In this document: positions 1-9,997 of the stretch, in pieces | Numbering within the stretch: position 1 is the first letter of the stretch | Layout: the number at the start of each line of letters is the position of its first letter | Assembly (NCBI GenBank): GCA_958295665.1 | Contig: OY282559.1 | Coordinates: 260,840,245-260,904,244, forward strand | Source: Tipula vernalis | Lineage: Eukaryota; Arthropoda; Insecta; Diptera; Tipulidae | Direction of reading: 5' to 3' | DNA length: 64,000 bases | The notes under the pieces: generated by a model | The model's database searches: none | Seen by the model: the letters and a program-made list of their open reading frames with translations, nothing else | What the model was told of the DNA's origin: nothing | Made by a program: the position numbers and the translations under genes

Positions 1-289
1 CGATAGTGTAAAGGTGTAAGAATAAGTAATATTTGGAAAGCGATAGTATAAAGATTAAAAAGGAATTAAAAAGTGATTTAAAAAGTGTTTTTGTGCGAAA
101 TAAAAAGTAAAAGTGATTAGTAAAATTTGAGAATAATTTATATAAAGTGATTTTGTGAATTTTGATTGATAAACTGTGTTGTAATAAATTTTGTGAAATA
201 AATAAATTCGTTGGTGATAAATTGAATTGAGTTTGTATTATTCACAATCCAGTGATACGAACCTTGATTGACAAGGCAAAAACGTAACA
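1..289 (+). repeat. Partial 5' LTR of gypsy A
   Basis: Matches 5547-5835 of the 3' LTR base for base by eye and ends in the usual CA (GTAACA). The upstream LTR part, including the TATA-like motif, lies outside the window. Confidence 0.95.
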
Positions 290-292
290 ATT

Positions 293-309
293 TGGTGACA
301 GCGGTGGGA
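293..309 (+). promoter_or_regulatory. Candidate minus-strand primer binding site, gypsy A
   Basis: TGGTGACAGCGGTGGGA starts three bases after the LTR end, where a tRNA primer site should lie, and begins with the TGG expected from a tRNA CCA end. The same 17 bases occur in element B at 11457-11473 on the minus strand. The priming tRNA was not identified. Confidence 0.6.
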
Positions 310-332
310 TTGTGAATAAAAAGATCAAGAAA

Positions 333-1727
333 ATGATTTTCAACGAATTAAAAGTTCCAGAATTAAAGAGGGAACTTGAGAAACGGGGTTTGGCCACTGA
401 TGGTGCTAAAGCAGCTTTACAAGCGCGACTACGTGAGGCCATGCAGAACGAAGGGCTGAACGCTGACCATTATGATTTTGGCGTGGAAGTAACGGATGCG
501 GAAACTGTAGAGAAAACAGAAGATAAACAACCGTTGGTCGAAAAGACACAAGAACATTCTGGAAGTTTCGATTTGTCGCAGTTAATAGCTGCTATGAACC
601 AGATGACAGGACAGATGAGTCTAATGAAACAACAAAACGAACGACAGCTAGGAGAAATTAAAAATCAAATGGAACAACAAATAGGGAAAATTGAACAACC
701 AATCCAGGAAATTGCAGATGGGCAAAAGAGAATGGACGAGAAACTTCTCGAATTATCTACTAACATACACGGCGAAGTAGAGAAGCTACAAATGGAAATT
801 CAAAAGGTTGACGAAAAATTAGAAACGAAGGTTCAACATGTTGAAGAGAAATTGCAAACGGAGATTCAACAAGTTGTGGAAAAATGTCAACGTCTCGAGA
901 AAGATCTAATTGATGTCAAGGCAAGTGGAACAACGACGCAAGTGGTACAGACCGTTCAATCAGTTAAGTTAAAACCACCAAACTTCGACGGTACATCATC
1001 TTTCGGCATTTTCAAATTTCAATTTGAAACGGCAGCTAATCAAAACCGTTGGAATGATGAACATCTTGTCGCAGCGTTAATAGTGGCCCTTAAAGGTGAA
1101 GCAGCGCAGGCCTTACAAACAATTCCGGAAAAAGATCGCAACAGTTATCTCGAAATTATGAAGGCGCTGGATAGGAAGTACGGCAGTGACCACAAGCGTG
1201 AAATCTATCGAATGGAATTGAAAAGCCGCTACCAAAAGGGAGGAGAATCACTTCAGGAATTTTCATCGGCAATTGAGCGATTAGTACATCTAGCACATAC
1301 CAGTACGTCGGCCGATTATATGGAAAGGCTTAAAATTGACGCATTCATTGACGGCATTCGAGATCCAGAAACACGCAGAGCGGTGATGTTGTCACCTAAA
1401 GCAACCTTTGCGGAAACCATCGCTTGTGCGTTAACAAATGAAACTGCACAAGCCATCACCAAACCGTCAATGAAAATACGCCGAGTAGAAATCGATACAA
1501 GCATAAACAACGAGCGGTCAACACCAAGATACCGAGATGGAAGCGGCAAAATCAAATGTTGGGCATGTGATAAGGTCGGTCACATCTCTCGCGACTGCTG
1601 GGAATTAAGAAGAAAAAGGGGAAGATCACCATCTCCTATGCAGCGACGACCAAGCGGGGAGCAGGCGTTGGCTAGGCAAGAAGGCCAAATGACGGCGGAG
1701 CCGTTAAACTACAACGAGTCAGCTTAA
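333..1727 (+). CDS. gag: Gag polyprotein with SAP domain, gypsy A
   Basis: Structural protein that would package element RNA. The frame is open from a GTG at 312, but the first ATG (333) is the likelier eukaryotic start. A SAP-like DNA-binding helix pair lies near the N-terminus (residues about 5-40, LKVPELKRELEKRGLATDG). A long Gln/Glu/Lys-rich coiled-coil follows (about 90-205), then a retrotransposon Gag core (about 215-380). One CCHC zinc knuckle (CWACDKVGHISRDC) sits near residue 415. The last 52 nt overlap the Pol frame, and a -1 frameshift signal sits in that overlap. Compared with the Gag of element B, the coiled-coil is shorter by about 30 residues and the N-terminal half is visibly diverged, although the two Pol proteins are nearly identical. 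Confidence 0.93.
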   Translation: MIFNELKVPELKRELEKRGLATDGAKAALQARLREAMQNEGLNADHYDFGVEVTDAETVEKTEDKQPLVEKTQEHSGSFDLSQLIAAMNQMTGQMSLMKQQNERQLGEIKNQMEQQIGKIEQPIQEIADGQKRMDEKLLELSTNIHGEVEKLQMEIQKVDEKLETKVQHVEEKLQTEIQQVVEKCQRLEKDLIDVKASGTTTQVVQTVQSVKLKPPNFDGTSSFGIFKFQFETAANQNRWNDEHLVAALIVALKGEAAQALQTIPEKDRNSYLEIMKALDRKYGSDHKREIYRMELKSRYQKGGESLQEFSSAIERLVHLAHTSTSADYMERLKIDAFIDGIRDPETRRAVMLSPKATFAETIACALTNETAQAITKPSMKIRRVEIDTSINNERSTPRYRDGSGKIKCWACDKVGHISRDCWELRRKRGRSPSPMQRRPSGEQALARQEGQMTAEPLNYNESA

Positions 1728-4700
1728 AGGGGCAGAAGCTGACTCCCACAACCGATTGCCCCATAACCTCCATCCGCGTTTCGAAAGTAGCAAGAGGCGG
1801 TGACAGCTTAACAATCAAAGGCGACATTGATGGCACGGGTTGCATCATCACTCTGGATACGGGAGCAAATCGCACGATTGTCCGTAAAGATCTGATCGAT
1901 GGAGATGTACAACCAGCTAATGGATTGAAGTTACAAACAGCAACTGGGGATAGTTCAATAATAAAAGGCAAAAAGATCGTGAAAATAAAAATCGGGAGAA
2001 CTCTTTTCCAACACGAAGTGCTGATTGCAGATATTGTGGATGAAGTCATAATGGGGATGGACTTCATGAGGGCAAATGGCTTCGTGGTGGATGTTGGACG
2101 AGGAGTTTTAAGTTACGATAACATCGAGTTGCCACTTCAATCTAGCAGTGCCGGAGCAACTATCAGGCGAATTATTATTGATCATCGGGAGAAGCTGCCA
2201 CCGAATTCGGAGACGATCCTATGGGGAAAATTGGAGGGAGGTTCTGGGTCACCCAGGTTGTGGGTTGTGGAAGCTAACGAAGAGGAAAACGGAGCCAAGG
2301 AAATTATAATCGGGAAAGCCCTAGTTAAACCAGACAACGACTATAGAGTACCAATTAGGACTCTAAATCTCTCGGATAAGACGAAAACCATCAAGAAAGG
2401 GACTGTCATCGGAAAATGTAACGAGGTTTCAACTATAGTAAAGTGTGAACAGAGAAGTCCGGTTGAAAAAGCCGACATGCAAGGGCAGAAAGAAATGGTA
2501 GAACAACTTATGCAGAAATGGACCGAAGATCTTACCGAGGCACAGAAAAATTCTGCACATCAACTACTCAAACGGTACACGTCCATATTCTGCAGTACAT
2601 CGGATAATAACGGAAGGACCTCAATGGTAAAGCACCGCATTGATACGGGAGCAGAGATGCCAATTCGTCAACCACCCAGGAGACTACCTTTGGCAAAACA
2701 ACAAGAAGTCAATCGAATGGTAACAGATATGCAGGCAGCAGGAGTAATTGAACCATCTAATAGCCCATGGAGCTCACCGGTAGTATTGGTCGAGAAGAAG
2801 GACGGTAGCATGAGATTTTGCGTTGATTACCGAAAACTCAATGCTGTGACGAAAAAAGATAGCTACCCACTGCCAAGGATCGATGACACGTTAGACACAT
2901 TATCGGGTGCTCAAATATTTTCGACATTAGATCTACAAAGCGGCTATTGGCAGGTGGAAGTCCATGAGGAAGATCGCGAGAAAACAGCGTTCAGTGTGGG
3001 TAACGGACTTTGGCAATTTAATGTTATGCCGTTCGGATTATGTAATGCCCCTGCGACTTTTGAACGATTAATGGAGCGCGTGTTAAAGGGGTTACATTGG
3101 AAGACTTGCCTAATATATCTGGACGACATCATCGTTATGGGGAAGGATTTTGACGAGCATCTAAAGAACTTGGCGGAAGTTTTGGATCGGATACAGGCTG
3201 CCGGATTGAAGTTAAGTCCAAAGAAGTGTAAGCTGTTCAGAACTGAAGTCAAATATTTGGGTCATCTCGTAACGATTAATGGAATTCACACCGACGAAGA
3301 AAAGATTGCAGCGGTTAAGAACTGGCCAAGACCTAAAAATTTACACGAATTACGAAGCTTTCTCGGATTGTGCACCTATTATAGACGCTTCGTGCCAGGA
3401 TTCGCCAACATCGCCAAGAGTTTACACGAGTTGACCAGGAAGAACAAGGCATTCGAATGGAAGAATGACCAGGAAGAAGCATTCGTGGAAATAAGGAGAC
3501 GGTTGTGTGCCGCGCCAATCCTCGCGTACCCTATACCCAACGCGAAATTTATTTTGGACACCGATGCAAGTAATGACGGTATAGGAGGTGTGTTATCACA
3601 GGAAATTAATGGTCAAGAAAGAGTTATTGCGTACTTCTCCAAAACATTATCAAAACCGGAGCGTAATTACTGCGTGACACGGAAAGAATTGTTGGCTATA
3701 GTGGAGTGTGTCAAGCATTTCCATAAGTATCTTTATGGCCAAAAATTCCATTTACGGACAGATCACGGCGCTTTACGGTGGCTGTTACAATTTAAGAATC
3801 CAGAGGGACAAGTAGCACGCTGGATCGAACGTTTTCAAAGCTACGATTTCCAAATTGAACATCGGAAGGGAAGTGCACACAGAAATGCCGACGCATTATC
3901 AAGACGGCCGTGTCCAGTAGAATGTAAACATTGTGGCCATGTTGAAGCAAAGGAAGGCATCATCGACGTTAGGCTTACGCAAGTGCTGCCTGATGAGGAG
4001 AGGACCGACGAAATGATCAGGAAAGAGCAATTGGATGATACGGATTTATCAGTTATAATGGAATGGAAGGAAAAGGAACACCGGCCAACTTGGAGCGAGA
4101 TCGCGGACAAAACTCCCATTGTCAAGGCTTATTGGGCTCAATGGGATAGCCTCCGTCTTGAGAATGGCTGTTTAAAACGATTGTGGGAAAGCACGGATGG
4201 CAAAGTGAAGCAATTGTTGCTGGTGATACCAAAGTGCCGGATTGTAGAAATTCTGAATGAGTATCATGGAGGAGCAAGTGGGGGCCACCTTGGAATTAAT
4301 AAAACTCTAGCAAAGATACGTCAACGATTCTACTGGGCAGGATGTAGGCAGTCTGTGATAGAATGGTGCCAAAAATGTGATCAATGTGCGGCGGTGAAGG
4401 GACCCGCACGCAAAAGTCGTGGAACCATGAAGCAATATAACGTTGGAGCACCATTCGAAAGAATTGCAATGGATGTAGCGGGCCCATTTCCCACCACTGA
4501 GAGCGGCAACAAATATGTGCTAGTAATCATGGATTATTTCAGCAAATGGCCGGAGGTGTACCCCATTCCCAATCAGGAGACGACAACAATAGCTGATGCC
4601 GTGGTAAACAATTGGATTAGCAGATTTGGAGTGCCGATGGAGATTCATACCGATCAAGGACGGAATTTTGAATCGGTGGTGTTTCAAGAAATATGCCAGA

Positions 4701-5080
4701 TGCTCGGTATAAATAAAACGAGAACAACGCCTTTGCATCCACAGTCTGACGGTATGGTGGAAAGATTCAATGGTACATTGGAGGAATATCTAGCAAAGGT
4801 CGTTGAGAAAAACCAACGCAACTGGGATCGACATATACCGATGTTTCTGATGGCCTATCGATCAGCTATACATGACACAACCGGAATGACACCAGCTAAA
4901 ACGTTATTTGGAGATAATCTACGGTTACCTGGAGATCTAAAGTTTGGGGCTGTACCATCATCGGCTTTATGTGGACAAGATTACGTAGACCGAATGAAAG
5001 AGGAACTTAATGAGATTCATCAATTTGTACGGGAGAAAATACGGATGTCAAGTGACCGGATGAAGGCTCTCTGTCTATGA
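1676..5080 (+). CDS. pol: Pol polyprotein (PR-RT-RH-IN), gypsy A, C-terminally truncated
   Basis: The -1 frame relative to Gag is open from 1676. The aspartic protease motif LDTGANRTIV (about 1855) lies upstream of the first Pol ATG (1925), so Pol must be made by frameshifting from Gag. Counting from 1925, the domains are: RT about 280-460 with YLDD near 400; RNase H about 540-650 starting LDTDASNDG; integrase HHCC zinc domain about 780-825; and integrase catalytic Asp, Asp, Glu near 850, 910 and 946. The frame stops at 5080, but element B continues about 80 residues further. The sequence near 5067-5080 is 4 nt longer than in B, and the lost C-terminal tail (5081-5329) remains in another frame. 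This is a recent disabling change in an otherwise intact Pol. Confidence 0.93.
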   Translation, partial: ARRPNDGGAVKLQRVSLKGQKLTPTTDCPITSIRVSKVARGGDSLTIKGDIDGTGCIITLDTGANRTIVRKDLIDGDVQPANGLKLQTATGDSSIIKGKKIVKIKIGRTLFQHEVLIADIVDEVIMGMDFMRANGFVVDVGRGVLSYDNIELPLQSSSAGATIRRIIIDHREKLPPNSETILWGKLEGGSGSPRLWVVEANEEENGAKEIIIGKALVKPDNDYRVPIRTLNLSDKTKTIKKGTVIGKCNEVSTIVKCEQRSPVEKADMQGQKEMVEQLMQKWTEDLTEAQKNSAHQLLKRYTSIFCSTSDNNGRTSMVKHRIDTGAEMPIRQPPRRLPLAKQQEVNRMVTDMQAAGVIEPSNSPWSSPVVLVEKKDGSMRFCVDYRKLNAVTKKDSYPLPRIDDTLDTLSGAQIFSTLDLQSGYWQVEVHEEDREKTAFSVGNGLWQFNVMPFGLCNAPATFERLMERVLKGLHWKTCLIYLDDIIVMGKDFDEHLKNLAEVLDRIQAAGLKLSPKKCKLFRTEVKYLGHLVTINGIHTDEEKIAAVKNWPRPKNLHELRSFLGLCTYYRRFVPGFANIAKSLHELTRKNKAFEWKNDQEEAFVEIRRRLCAAPILAYPIPNAKFILDTDASNDGIGGVLSQEINGQERVIAYFSKTLSKPERNYCVTRKELLAIVECVKHFHKYLYGQKFHLRTDHGALRWLLQFKNPEGQVARWIERFQSYDFQIEHRKGSAHRNADALSRRPCPVECKHCGHVEAKEGIIDVRLTQVLPDEERTDEMIRKEQLDDTDLSVIMEWKEKEHRPTWSEIADKTPIVKAYWAQWDSLRLENGCLKRLWESTDGKVKQLLLVIPKCRIVEILNEYHGGASGGHLGINKTLAKIRQRFYWAGCRQSVIEWCQKCDQCAAVKGPARKSRGTMKQYNVGAPFERIAMDVAGPFPTTESGNKYVLVIMDYFSKWPEVYPIPNQETTTIADAVVNNWISRFGVPMEIHTDQGRNFESVVFQEICQMLGINKTRTTPLHPQSDGMVERFNGTLEEYLAKVVEKNQRNWDRHIPMFLMAYRSAIHDTTGMTPAKTLFGDNLRLPGDLKFGAVPSSALCGQDYVDRMKEELNEIHQFVREKIRMSSDRMKALCL
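1703..1762 (+). promoter_or_regulatory. Programmed -1 ribosomal frameshift signal (slippery site + pseudoknot), gypsy A
   Basis: Heptamer GTTAAAC (1703-1709) is phased as G TTA AAC in the Gag frame, the X XXY YYZ-like layout for -1 slippage. After a 6-nt spacer there is a perfect 10-bp stem, GAGTCAGCTT (1716-1725) with AAGCTGACTC (1736-1745). The loop contains GGGGCA (1729-1734), which is complementary to TGCCCC (1757-1762), so an H-type pseudoknot can form. The Gag stop codon lies at the end of the first stem strand. The same bases occur in element B. Confidence 0.85.
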
Positions 5081-5341
5081 CATACGAGCAAATAACCAGG
5101 GCTTCCAGGAAGGGCAATTAGTATGGCTTCACAACCCGCAACGGAAAAAGGGATTATCACCGAAGCTGCAACCAGCATGGGAAGGACCTTATACTGTCAT
5201 CACAAGGATGAACGACGTGGTTTATCGGATACGGAAGGGACATCGAGGTAAACCAAAGGTGGTGCATTTGGAGAGGCTAGCCCTATACAGAGGAGGTAAT
5301 TTGGGTCCTGTTCGGGACGAACAGGCTTAGGTGAGGGGTAG

Positions 5342-5835
5342 TGTGACGGTGACACCTAGTGTGTAATAGAATAAGTAAAACTAATAGCTCAATGTTTACT
5401 GTACTAAATGGAATTTTCCATGATAAAAATTGTTACGTAATGTTTCTACGCTATTCCAACTGGAAAAGTCGTGAACTTTCGAGAAGCTTGGTTTGTGTAT
5501 ATAAAAAGGCGAACAAGATCGAATTGGATTATTAGTATTTGGAACGCGATAGTGTAAAGGTGTAAGAATAAGTAATATTTGGAAAGCGATAGTATAAAGA
5601 TTAAAAAGGAATTAAAAAGTGATTTAAAAAGTGTTTTTGTGCGAAATAAAAAGTAAAAGTGATTAGTAAAATTTGAGAATAATTTATATAAAGTGATTTT
5701 GTGAATTTTGATTGATAAACTGTGTTGTAATAAATTTTGTGAAATAAATAAATTCGTTGGTGATAAATTGAATTGAGTTTGTATTATTCACAATCCAGTG
5801 ATACGAACCTTGATTGACAAGGCAAAAACGTAACA
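5342..5835 (+). repeat. 3' LTR of gypsy A
   Basis: Starts TGTGACGG and ends GTAACA. It is preceded by a purine-rich tract (GGTGAGGGGTAG, 5330-5341) that suits plus-strand priming. It holds a TATA-like TATATAAAAAGG at 5498-5509 and AATAAA-type polyadenylation signals near 5741-5755. The boundary with element B is only ATAT (5836-5839). Confidence 0.93.
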
Positions 5836-5839
5836 ATAT

Positions 5840-6335
5840 TGTTACGTTTTTGCCTTGTCAAATAAGGTTCGTATCACTGGATTGTGAATAAAACCAATTC
5901 AATTTAATTTATCTCCAACGAATTTATTTATTTCACAAAATTTATTACAACACAGTTTATCAATCAAAATTCACAAAATCACTTTATATAAATTATTCTC
6001 AAATTTTACTAATCACTTTTACTTTTTATTTCGCACAAAAACACTTTTTAAATCACTTTTTAATTCCTTTTTAATCTTTATACTATCGCTTTCCAAATAT
6101 TACTAATAATCTTACAAGTTTACACTATCGCGTTCCAAATACGAATAATCCAATTCGATCTTGTTCGCCTTTTTATATACACAAACCAAGCTTCTCGAAA
6201 GTTCACGACTTTTCCAGTTGGAATAGCGTAGAAACATTACGTAACAATTTTTATCATGGAAAATTCCATTTAGTACATTAAACATTGAGCTATTAGTTTT
6301 ACTTATTCTATTACACACTAGGTGTCACCGTCACA
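5840..6335 (-). repeat. 3' LTR of gypsy B
   Basis: 496 bp, TGTTAC...GTCACA as read on the plus strand, with a TATA-like motif near 6168-6180 on the minus strand. It looks identical to the right LTR. It differs from the LTR of A at several positions, for example near the end next to the primer site. Confidence 0.93.
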
Positions 6336-6346
6336 CTACCCCTCAC

Positions 6347-9300
6347 CTAAGCCTGTTCGTCCCGAACAGGACCCAAATCACCTCCTCTGTATAGGGCTAG
6401 CCTCTCCAAATGCACCACCTTTGGTTTACCTCGATGTCCCTTCCGTATCCGATAAACCACGTCGTTCATCCTTGTGATGACAGTATAAGGTCCTTCCCAT
6501 GCTGGTTGCAGCTTCGGTGATAATCCCTTTTTCCGTTGCGGGTTGTGAAGCCATACTAATTGCCCTTCCTGGAAGCCCTGGTTATTTGCTCGTATGTCAT
6601 ATCGAGCCTTCATCCGGTCACTTGACATCCGTATTTTCTCCCGTACAAATTGATGAATCTCATTAAGTTCCTCTTTCATTCGGTCTACGTAATCTTGTCC
6701 ACATAAAGCCGATGATGGTACAGCCCCAAACTTTAGATCTCCAGGTAACCGTAGATTATCTCCAAATAAAGTTTTAGCTGGTGTCATTCCGGTTGTGTCA
6801 TGTATAGCTGATCGATAGGCCATCAGAAACATCGGTATATGTCGATCCCAGTTGCGTTGGTTTTTCTCAACGACCTTTGCTAGATATTCCTCCAATGTAC
6901 CATTGAATCTTTCCACCATACCGTCAGACTGTGGATGCAAAGGCGTTGTTCTCGTTTTATTTATACCGAGCATCTGGCATATTTCTTGAAACACCACCGA
7001 CTCAAAATTCCGTCCTTGATCGGTATGAATCTCCATCGGCACTCCAAATCTGCTAATCCAATTGTTTACCACGGCATCAGCTATTGTTGTCGTCTCCTGA
7101 TTGGGAATGGGGTACACCTCCGGCCATTTGCTGAAATAATCCATGATTACTAGCACATATTTGTTGCCGCTCTCAGTGGTGGGAAATGGGCCCGCTACAT
7201 CCATTGCAATTCTTTCGAATGGTGCTCCAACGTTATATTGCTTCATGGTTCCACGACTTTTGCGTGCGGGTCCCTTCACCGCCGCACATTGGTCACATTT
7301 TTGGCACCATTCTATCACAGACTGCCTACATCCTGCCCAGTAGAATCGTTGACGTATCTTTGCTAGAGTTTTATTAATTCCAAGGTGGCCCCCACTTGCT
7401 CCTCCATGATACTCATTCAGAATTTCTGCAATCCGGCACTTTGGTATCACCAGCAACAATTGCTTCACTTTGCCATCCGTGCTTTCCCACAATCGTTTTA
7501 AACAGCCATTCTCAAGACGGAGGCTATCCCATTGAGCCCAATAAGCCTTGACAATGGGAGTTCTGTCCGCGATTTCGCTCCAAGTTGGCCGGTGTTCCTT
7601 TTCCTTCCATTCCATTATAACTGATAAATCCGTATCATCCAATTGCTCTTTCCTAACCATTTCGTCGGTCCACTCCTCATCAGGCAGCACTTGCGTAAGC
7701 CTAACGTCGATGAAGCCTTCCTTTGCTTCAACATGGCCACAATGTTTACATTCTACTGGACACGGCCGTCTTGATAATGCGTCGGCATTTCTGTGTGCAC
7801 TTCCCTTCCGATGTTCAATTTGGAAATCGTAGCTTTGAAGACGTTCGATCCAGCGTGCTACTTGTCCCTCTGGATTCTTAAATTGTAACAGCCACCGTAA
7901 AGCGCCGTGATCTGTCCGTAAATGGAATTTTTGGCCATAAAGATACTTATGGAAATGCTTGACACACACCACTATAGCCAACAATTCTTTCCGTGTCACG
8001 CAGTAATTACGCTCCGGTTTTGATAATGTTTTGGAGAAGTACGCAATAACTCTTTCTTGACCATTAATTTTCTGTGATAACACACCTCCTATACCGTCAT
8101 TACTTGCATCGGTGTCCAAAATAAATTTCACGTTGGGTATAGGGTACGCGAGGATTGGCGCGACACACAACCGTCTCCTTAGTTCCACGAATGCTTCTTC
8201 CTGATCATTCTTCCATTCGAATGCCTTGTTCTTCCTGGTCAACTCGTGTAAACTCTTGGCGATGTTGGCGAATCCTGGCACGAAGCGTCTATAATAGGTG
8301 CACAATCCGAGAAAGCTTCGTAATTCGTGTAAATTTTTAGGTCTTGGCCAGTTCTTTACCGCTGCGATCTTTTCTTCGTCGGTGTGAATTCCATTAATCG
8401 TTACGAGATGACCCAAATATTTGACTTCAGTTCTGAACAGCTTACACTTCTTTGGACTTAACTTCAATCCGGCAGCCTGTATCCGATCCAAAACTTCCGC
8501 CAAGTTCTTTAGATGCTCGTCAAAATCCTTCCCCATAACGATGATGTCGTCCAGATATATTAGGCAAGTCTTCCAATGTAATCCCTTTAACACGCGCTCC
8601 ATTAATCGTTCAAAAGTCGCAGGGGCATTACATAATCCGAACGGCATAACATTAAATTGCCAAAGTCCGTTACCCACACTGAACGCTGTTTTCTCGCGAT
8701 CTTCCTCATGGACTTCCACCTGCCAATAGCCGCTTTGTAGATCTAATGTCGAAAATATTTGAGCACCCGATAATGTGTCTAACGTGTCATCGATCCTTGG
8801 CAGTGGGTAGCTATCTTTTTTCGTCACAGCATTGAGTTTTCGGTAATCAACGCAAAATCTCATGCTACCGTCCTTCTTCTCGACCAATACTACCGGTGAG
8901 CTCCATGGGCTATTAGATGGTTCAATTACTCCTGCTGCCTGCATATCTGTTACCATTCGATTGACTTCTTGTTGTTTTGCCAAAGGTAGTCTCCTGGGTG
9001 GTTGACGAATTGGCATCTCTGCTCCCGTATCAATGCGGTGCTTTACCATTGAGGTCCTTCCGTTATTATCCGATGTACTGCAGAATATGGACGTGTACCG
9101 TTTGAGTAGTTGATGTGCAGAATTTTTCTGTGCCTCGGTAAGATCTTCGGTCCATTTCTGCATAAGTTGTTCTACCATTTCTTTCTGCCCTTGCATGTCG
9201 GCTTTTTCAACCGGACTTCTCTGTTCACACTTTACTATAGTTGAAACCTCGTTACATTTTCCGATGACTGTCCCTTTCTTGATGGTTTTCGTCTTATCCG

Positions 9301-9997
9301 AGAGATTTAGAGTCCTAATTGGTACTCTATAGTCGTTATCTGGTTTAACTAGGGCTTTCCCGATTATAATTTCCTTGGCTCCGTTCTCCTCTTCGTTAGC
9401 TTCCACAACCCACAACCTGGGTGACCCAGAACCTCCCTCCAATTTTCCCCATAGGATCGTCTCCGAATTCGGTGGCAGCTTCTCCCGATGATCAATAATA
9501 ATTCGCCTGATAGTTGCTCCGGCACGGCTAGATTGAAGTGGCAACTCGATGTTATCGTAACTTAAAACTCCTCGTCCAACATCCACCACGAAGCCATTTG
9601 CCCTCATGAAGTCCATCCCCATTATGACTTCATCCACAATATCTGCAATCAGCACTTCGTGTTGGAAAAGAGTTCTCCCGATTTTTATTTTCACGATCTT
9701 TTTGCCTTTTATTATTGAACTATCTCCAGTTGCTGTTTGTAACTTCAATCCATTAGCTGGTTGTACATCTCCATCGATCAGATCTTTACGGACAATCGTG
9801 CGATTTGCTCCCGTATCCAGAGTGATGATGCAATCCGTGCCATCAATGTCGCCTTTGATTGTTAAGCTGTCACCGCCTCTTGCTACTTTCGAAACGCGGA
9901 TGGAGGTTATGGGGCAATCGGTTGTGGGAGTCAGCTTCTGCCCCTTTAAGCTGACTCGTTGTAGTTTAACGGCTCCGCCGTCATTTGGCCTTCTTGC
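6347..9997 (-). CDS. pol: Pol polyprotein (PR-RT-RH-IN), gypsy B, intact
   Basis: Open on the minus strand from about 9997 (overlap with Gag) to 6347; the first ATG is at 9748, after the LDTGA protease motif. It encodes protease, RT (FCVDYRKLNAV and YLDD), RNase H (LDTDASNDG), and an integrase with HHCC finger and DDE core. A chromodomain-less C-terminal tail ends ...LGPVRDEQA just before the LTR. It matches the Pol of A except for roughly ten residues, most of them between RNase H and the integrase finger. Unlike A it has no break and keeps the last 80 residues. It would act in cytoplasmic particles and, through integrase, in the nucleus. Confidence 0.95.
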   Translation of the reverse strand, partial: ARRPNDGGAVKLQRVSLKGQKLTPTTDCPITSIRVSKVARGGDSLTIKGDIDGTDCIITLDTGANRTIVRKDLIDGDVQPANGLKLQTATGDSSIIKGKKIVKIKIGRTLFQHEVLIADIVDEVIMGMDFMRANGFVVDVGRGVLSYDNIELPLQSSRAGATIRRIIIDHREKLPPNSETILWGKLEGGSGSPRLWVVEANEEENGAKEIIIGKALVKPDNDYRVPIRTLNLSDKTKTIKKGTVIGKCNEVSTIVKCEQRSPVEKADMQGQKEMVEQLMQKWTEDLTEAQKNSAHQLLKRYTSIFCSTSDNNGRTSMVKHRIDTGAEMPIRQPPRRLPLAKQQEVNRMVTDMQAAGVIEPSNSPWSSPVVLVEKKDGSMRFCVDYRKLNAVTKKDSYPLPRIDDTLDTLSGAQIFSTLDLQSGYWQVEVHEEDREKTAFSVGNGLWQFNVMPFGLCNAPATFERLMERVLKGLHWKTCLIYLDDIIVMGKDFDEHLKNLAEVLDRIQAAGLKLSPKKCKLFRTEVKYLGHLVTINGIHTDEEKIAAVKNWPRPKNLHELRSFLGLCTYYRRFVPGFANIAKSLHELTRKNKAFEWKNDQEEAFVELRRRLCVAPILAYPIPNVKFILDTDASNDGIGGVLSQKINGQERVIAYFSKTLSKPERNYCVTRKELLAIVVCVKHFHKYLYGQKFHLRTDHGALRWLLQFKNPEGQVARWIERLQSYDFQIEHRKGSAHRNADALSRRPCPVECKHCGHVEAKEGFIDVRLTQVLPDEEWTDEMVRKEQLDDTDLSVIMEWKEKEHRPTWSEIADRTPIVKAYWAQWDSLRLENGCLKRLWESTDGKVKQLLLVIPKCRIAEILNEYHGGASGGHLGINKTLAKIRQRFYWAGCRQSVIEWCQKCDQCAAVKGPARKSRGTMKQYNVGAPFERIAMDVAGPFPTTESGNKYVLVIMDYFSKWPEVYPIPNQETTTIADAVVNNWISRFGVPMEIHTDQGRNFESVVFQEICQMLGINKTRTTPLHPQSDGMVERFNGTLEEYLAKVVEKNQRNWDRHIPMFLMAYRSAIHDTTGMTPAKTLFGDNLRLPGDLKFGAVPSSALCGQDYVDRMKEELNEIHQFVREKIRMSSDRMKARYDIRANNQGFQEGQLVWLHNPQRKKGLSPKLQPAWEGPYTVITRMNDVVYRIRKGHRGKPKVVHLERLALYRGGDLGPVRDEQA
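9911..9970 (-). promoter_or_regulatory. Programmed -1 frameshift signal, gypsy B
   Basis: The minus strand carries the same parts as element A: slippery GTTAAAC (9964-9970), a 10-bp stem (9948-9957 with 9928-9937), and the GGGGCA/TGCCCC second stem (9939-9944 with 9911-9916). All parts are unchanged, although Gag further upstream has diverged. Confidence 0.85.

Larger units (their letters stand above)
1..5835 (+). mobile_element. Ty3/gypsy LTR retrotransposon A (5' end cut by window edge)
   Basis: The order is partial 5' LTR (1-289), candidate primer site, Gag, Pol (protease, RT, RNase H, integrase), purine tract and 3' LTR (5342-5835). There is no envelope-like ORF between Pol and the 3' LTR, so it is a non-enveloped gypsy-type element. 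The visible parts of the two LTRs match over their shared length by eye, which points to a recent insertion. Pol carries a 4-nt length difference from element B near 5067, which truncates it, so A is probably not autonomous. The 3' LTR is followed by ATAT, the same 4 bp that flanks B. Confidence 0.95.

Noticed and set aside
312..332. GTG start for Gag of element A (and 11454 for B)
   Set aside because: Eukaryotic translation would start at the ATG at 333 (11433 in B), seven codons later; the GTG lies beside the primer site.
1728..1924. Independent start of Pol at the ATG at 1925
   Set aside because: The protease active site lies upstream of this ATG in the same frame, so Pol must begin by frameshifting from Gag.
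5081..5341. Envelope-like gene between Pol and the 3' LTR of gypsy A/B
   Set aside because: The stretch holds only the end of Pol and the purine tract; there is no room for an envelope ORF.
6935..7153. Plus-strand frames across 6900-10360
   Set aside because: They are antisense shadows of the Pol and Gag of element B and mirror equal shadows in A.
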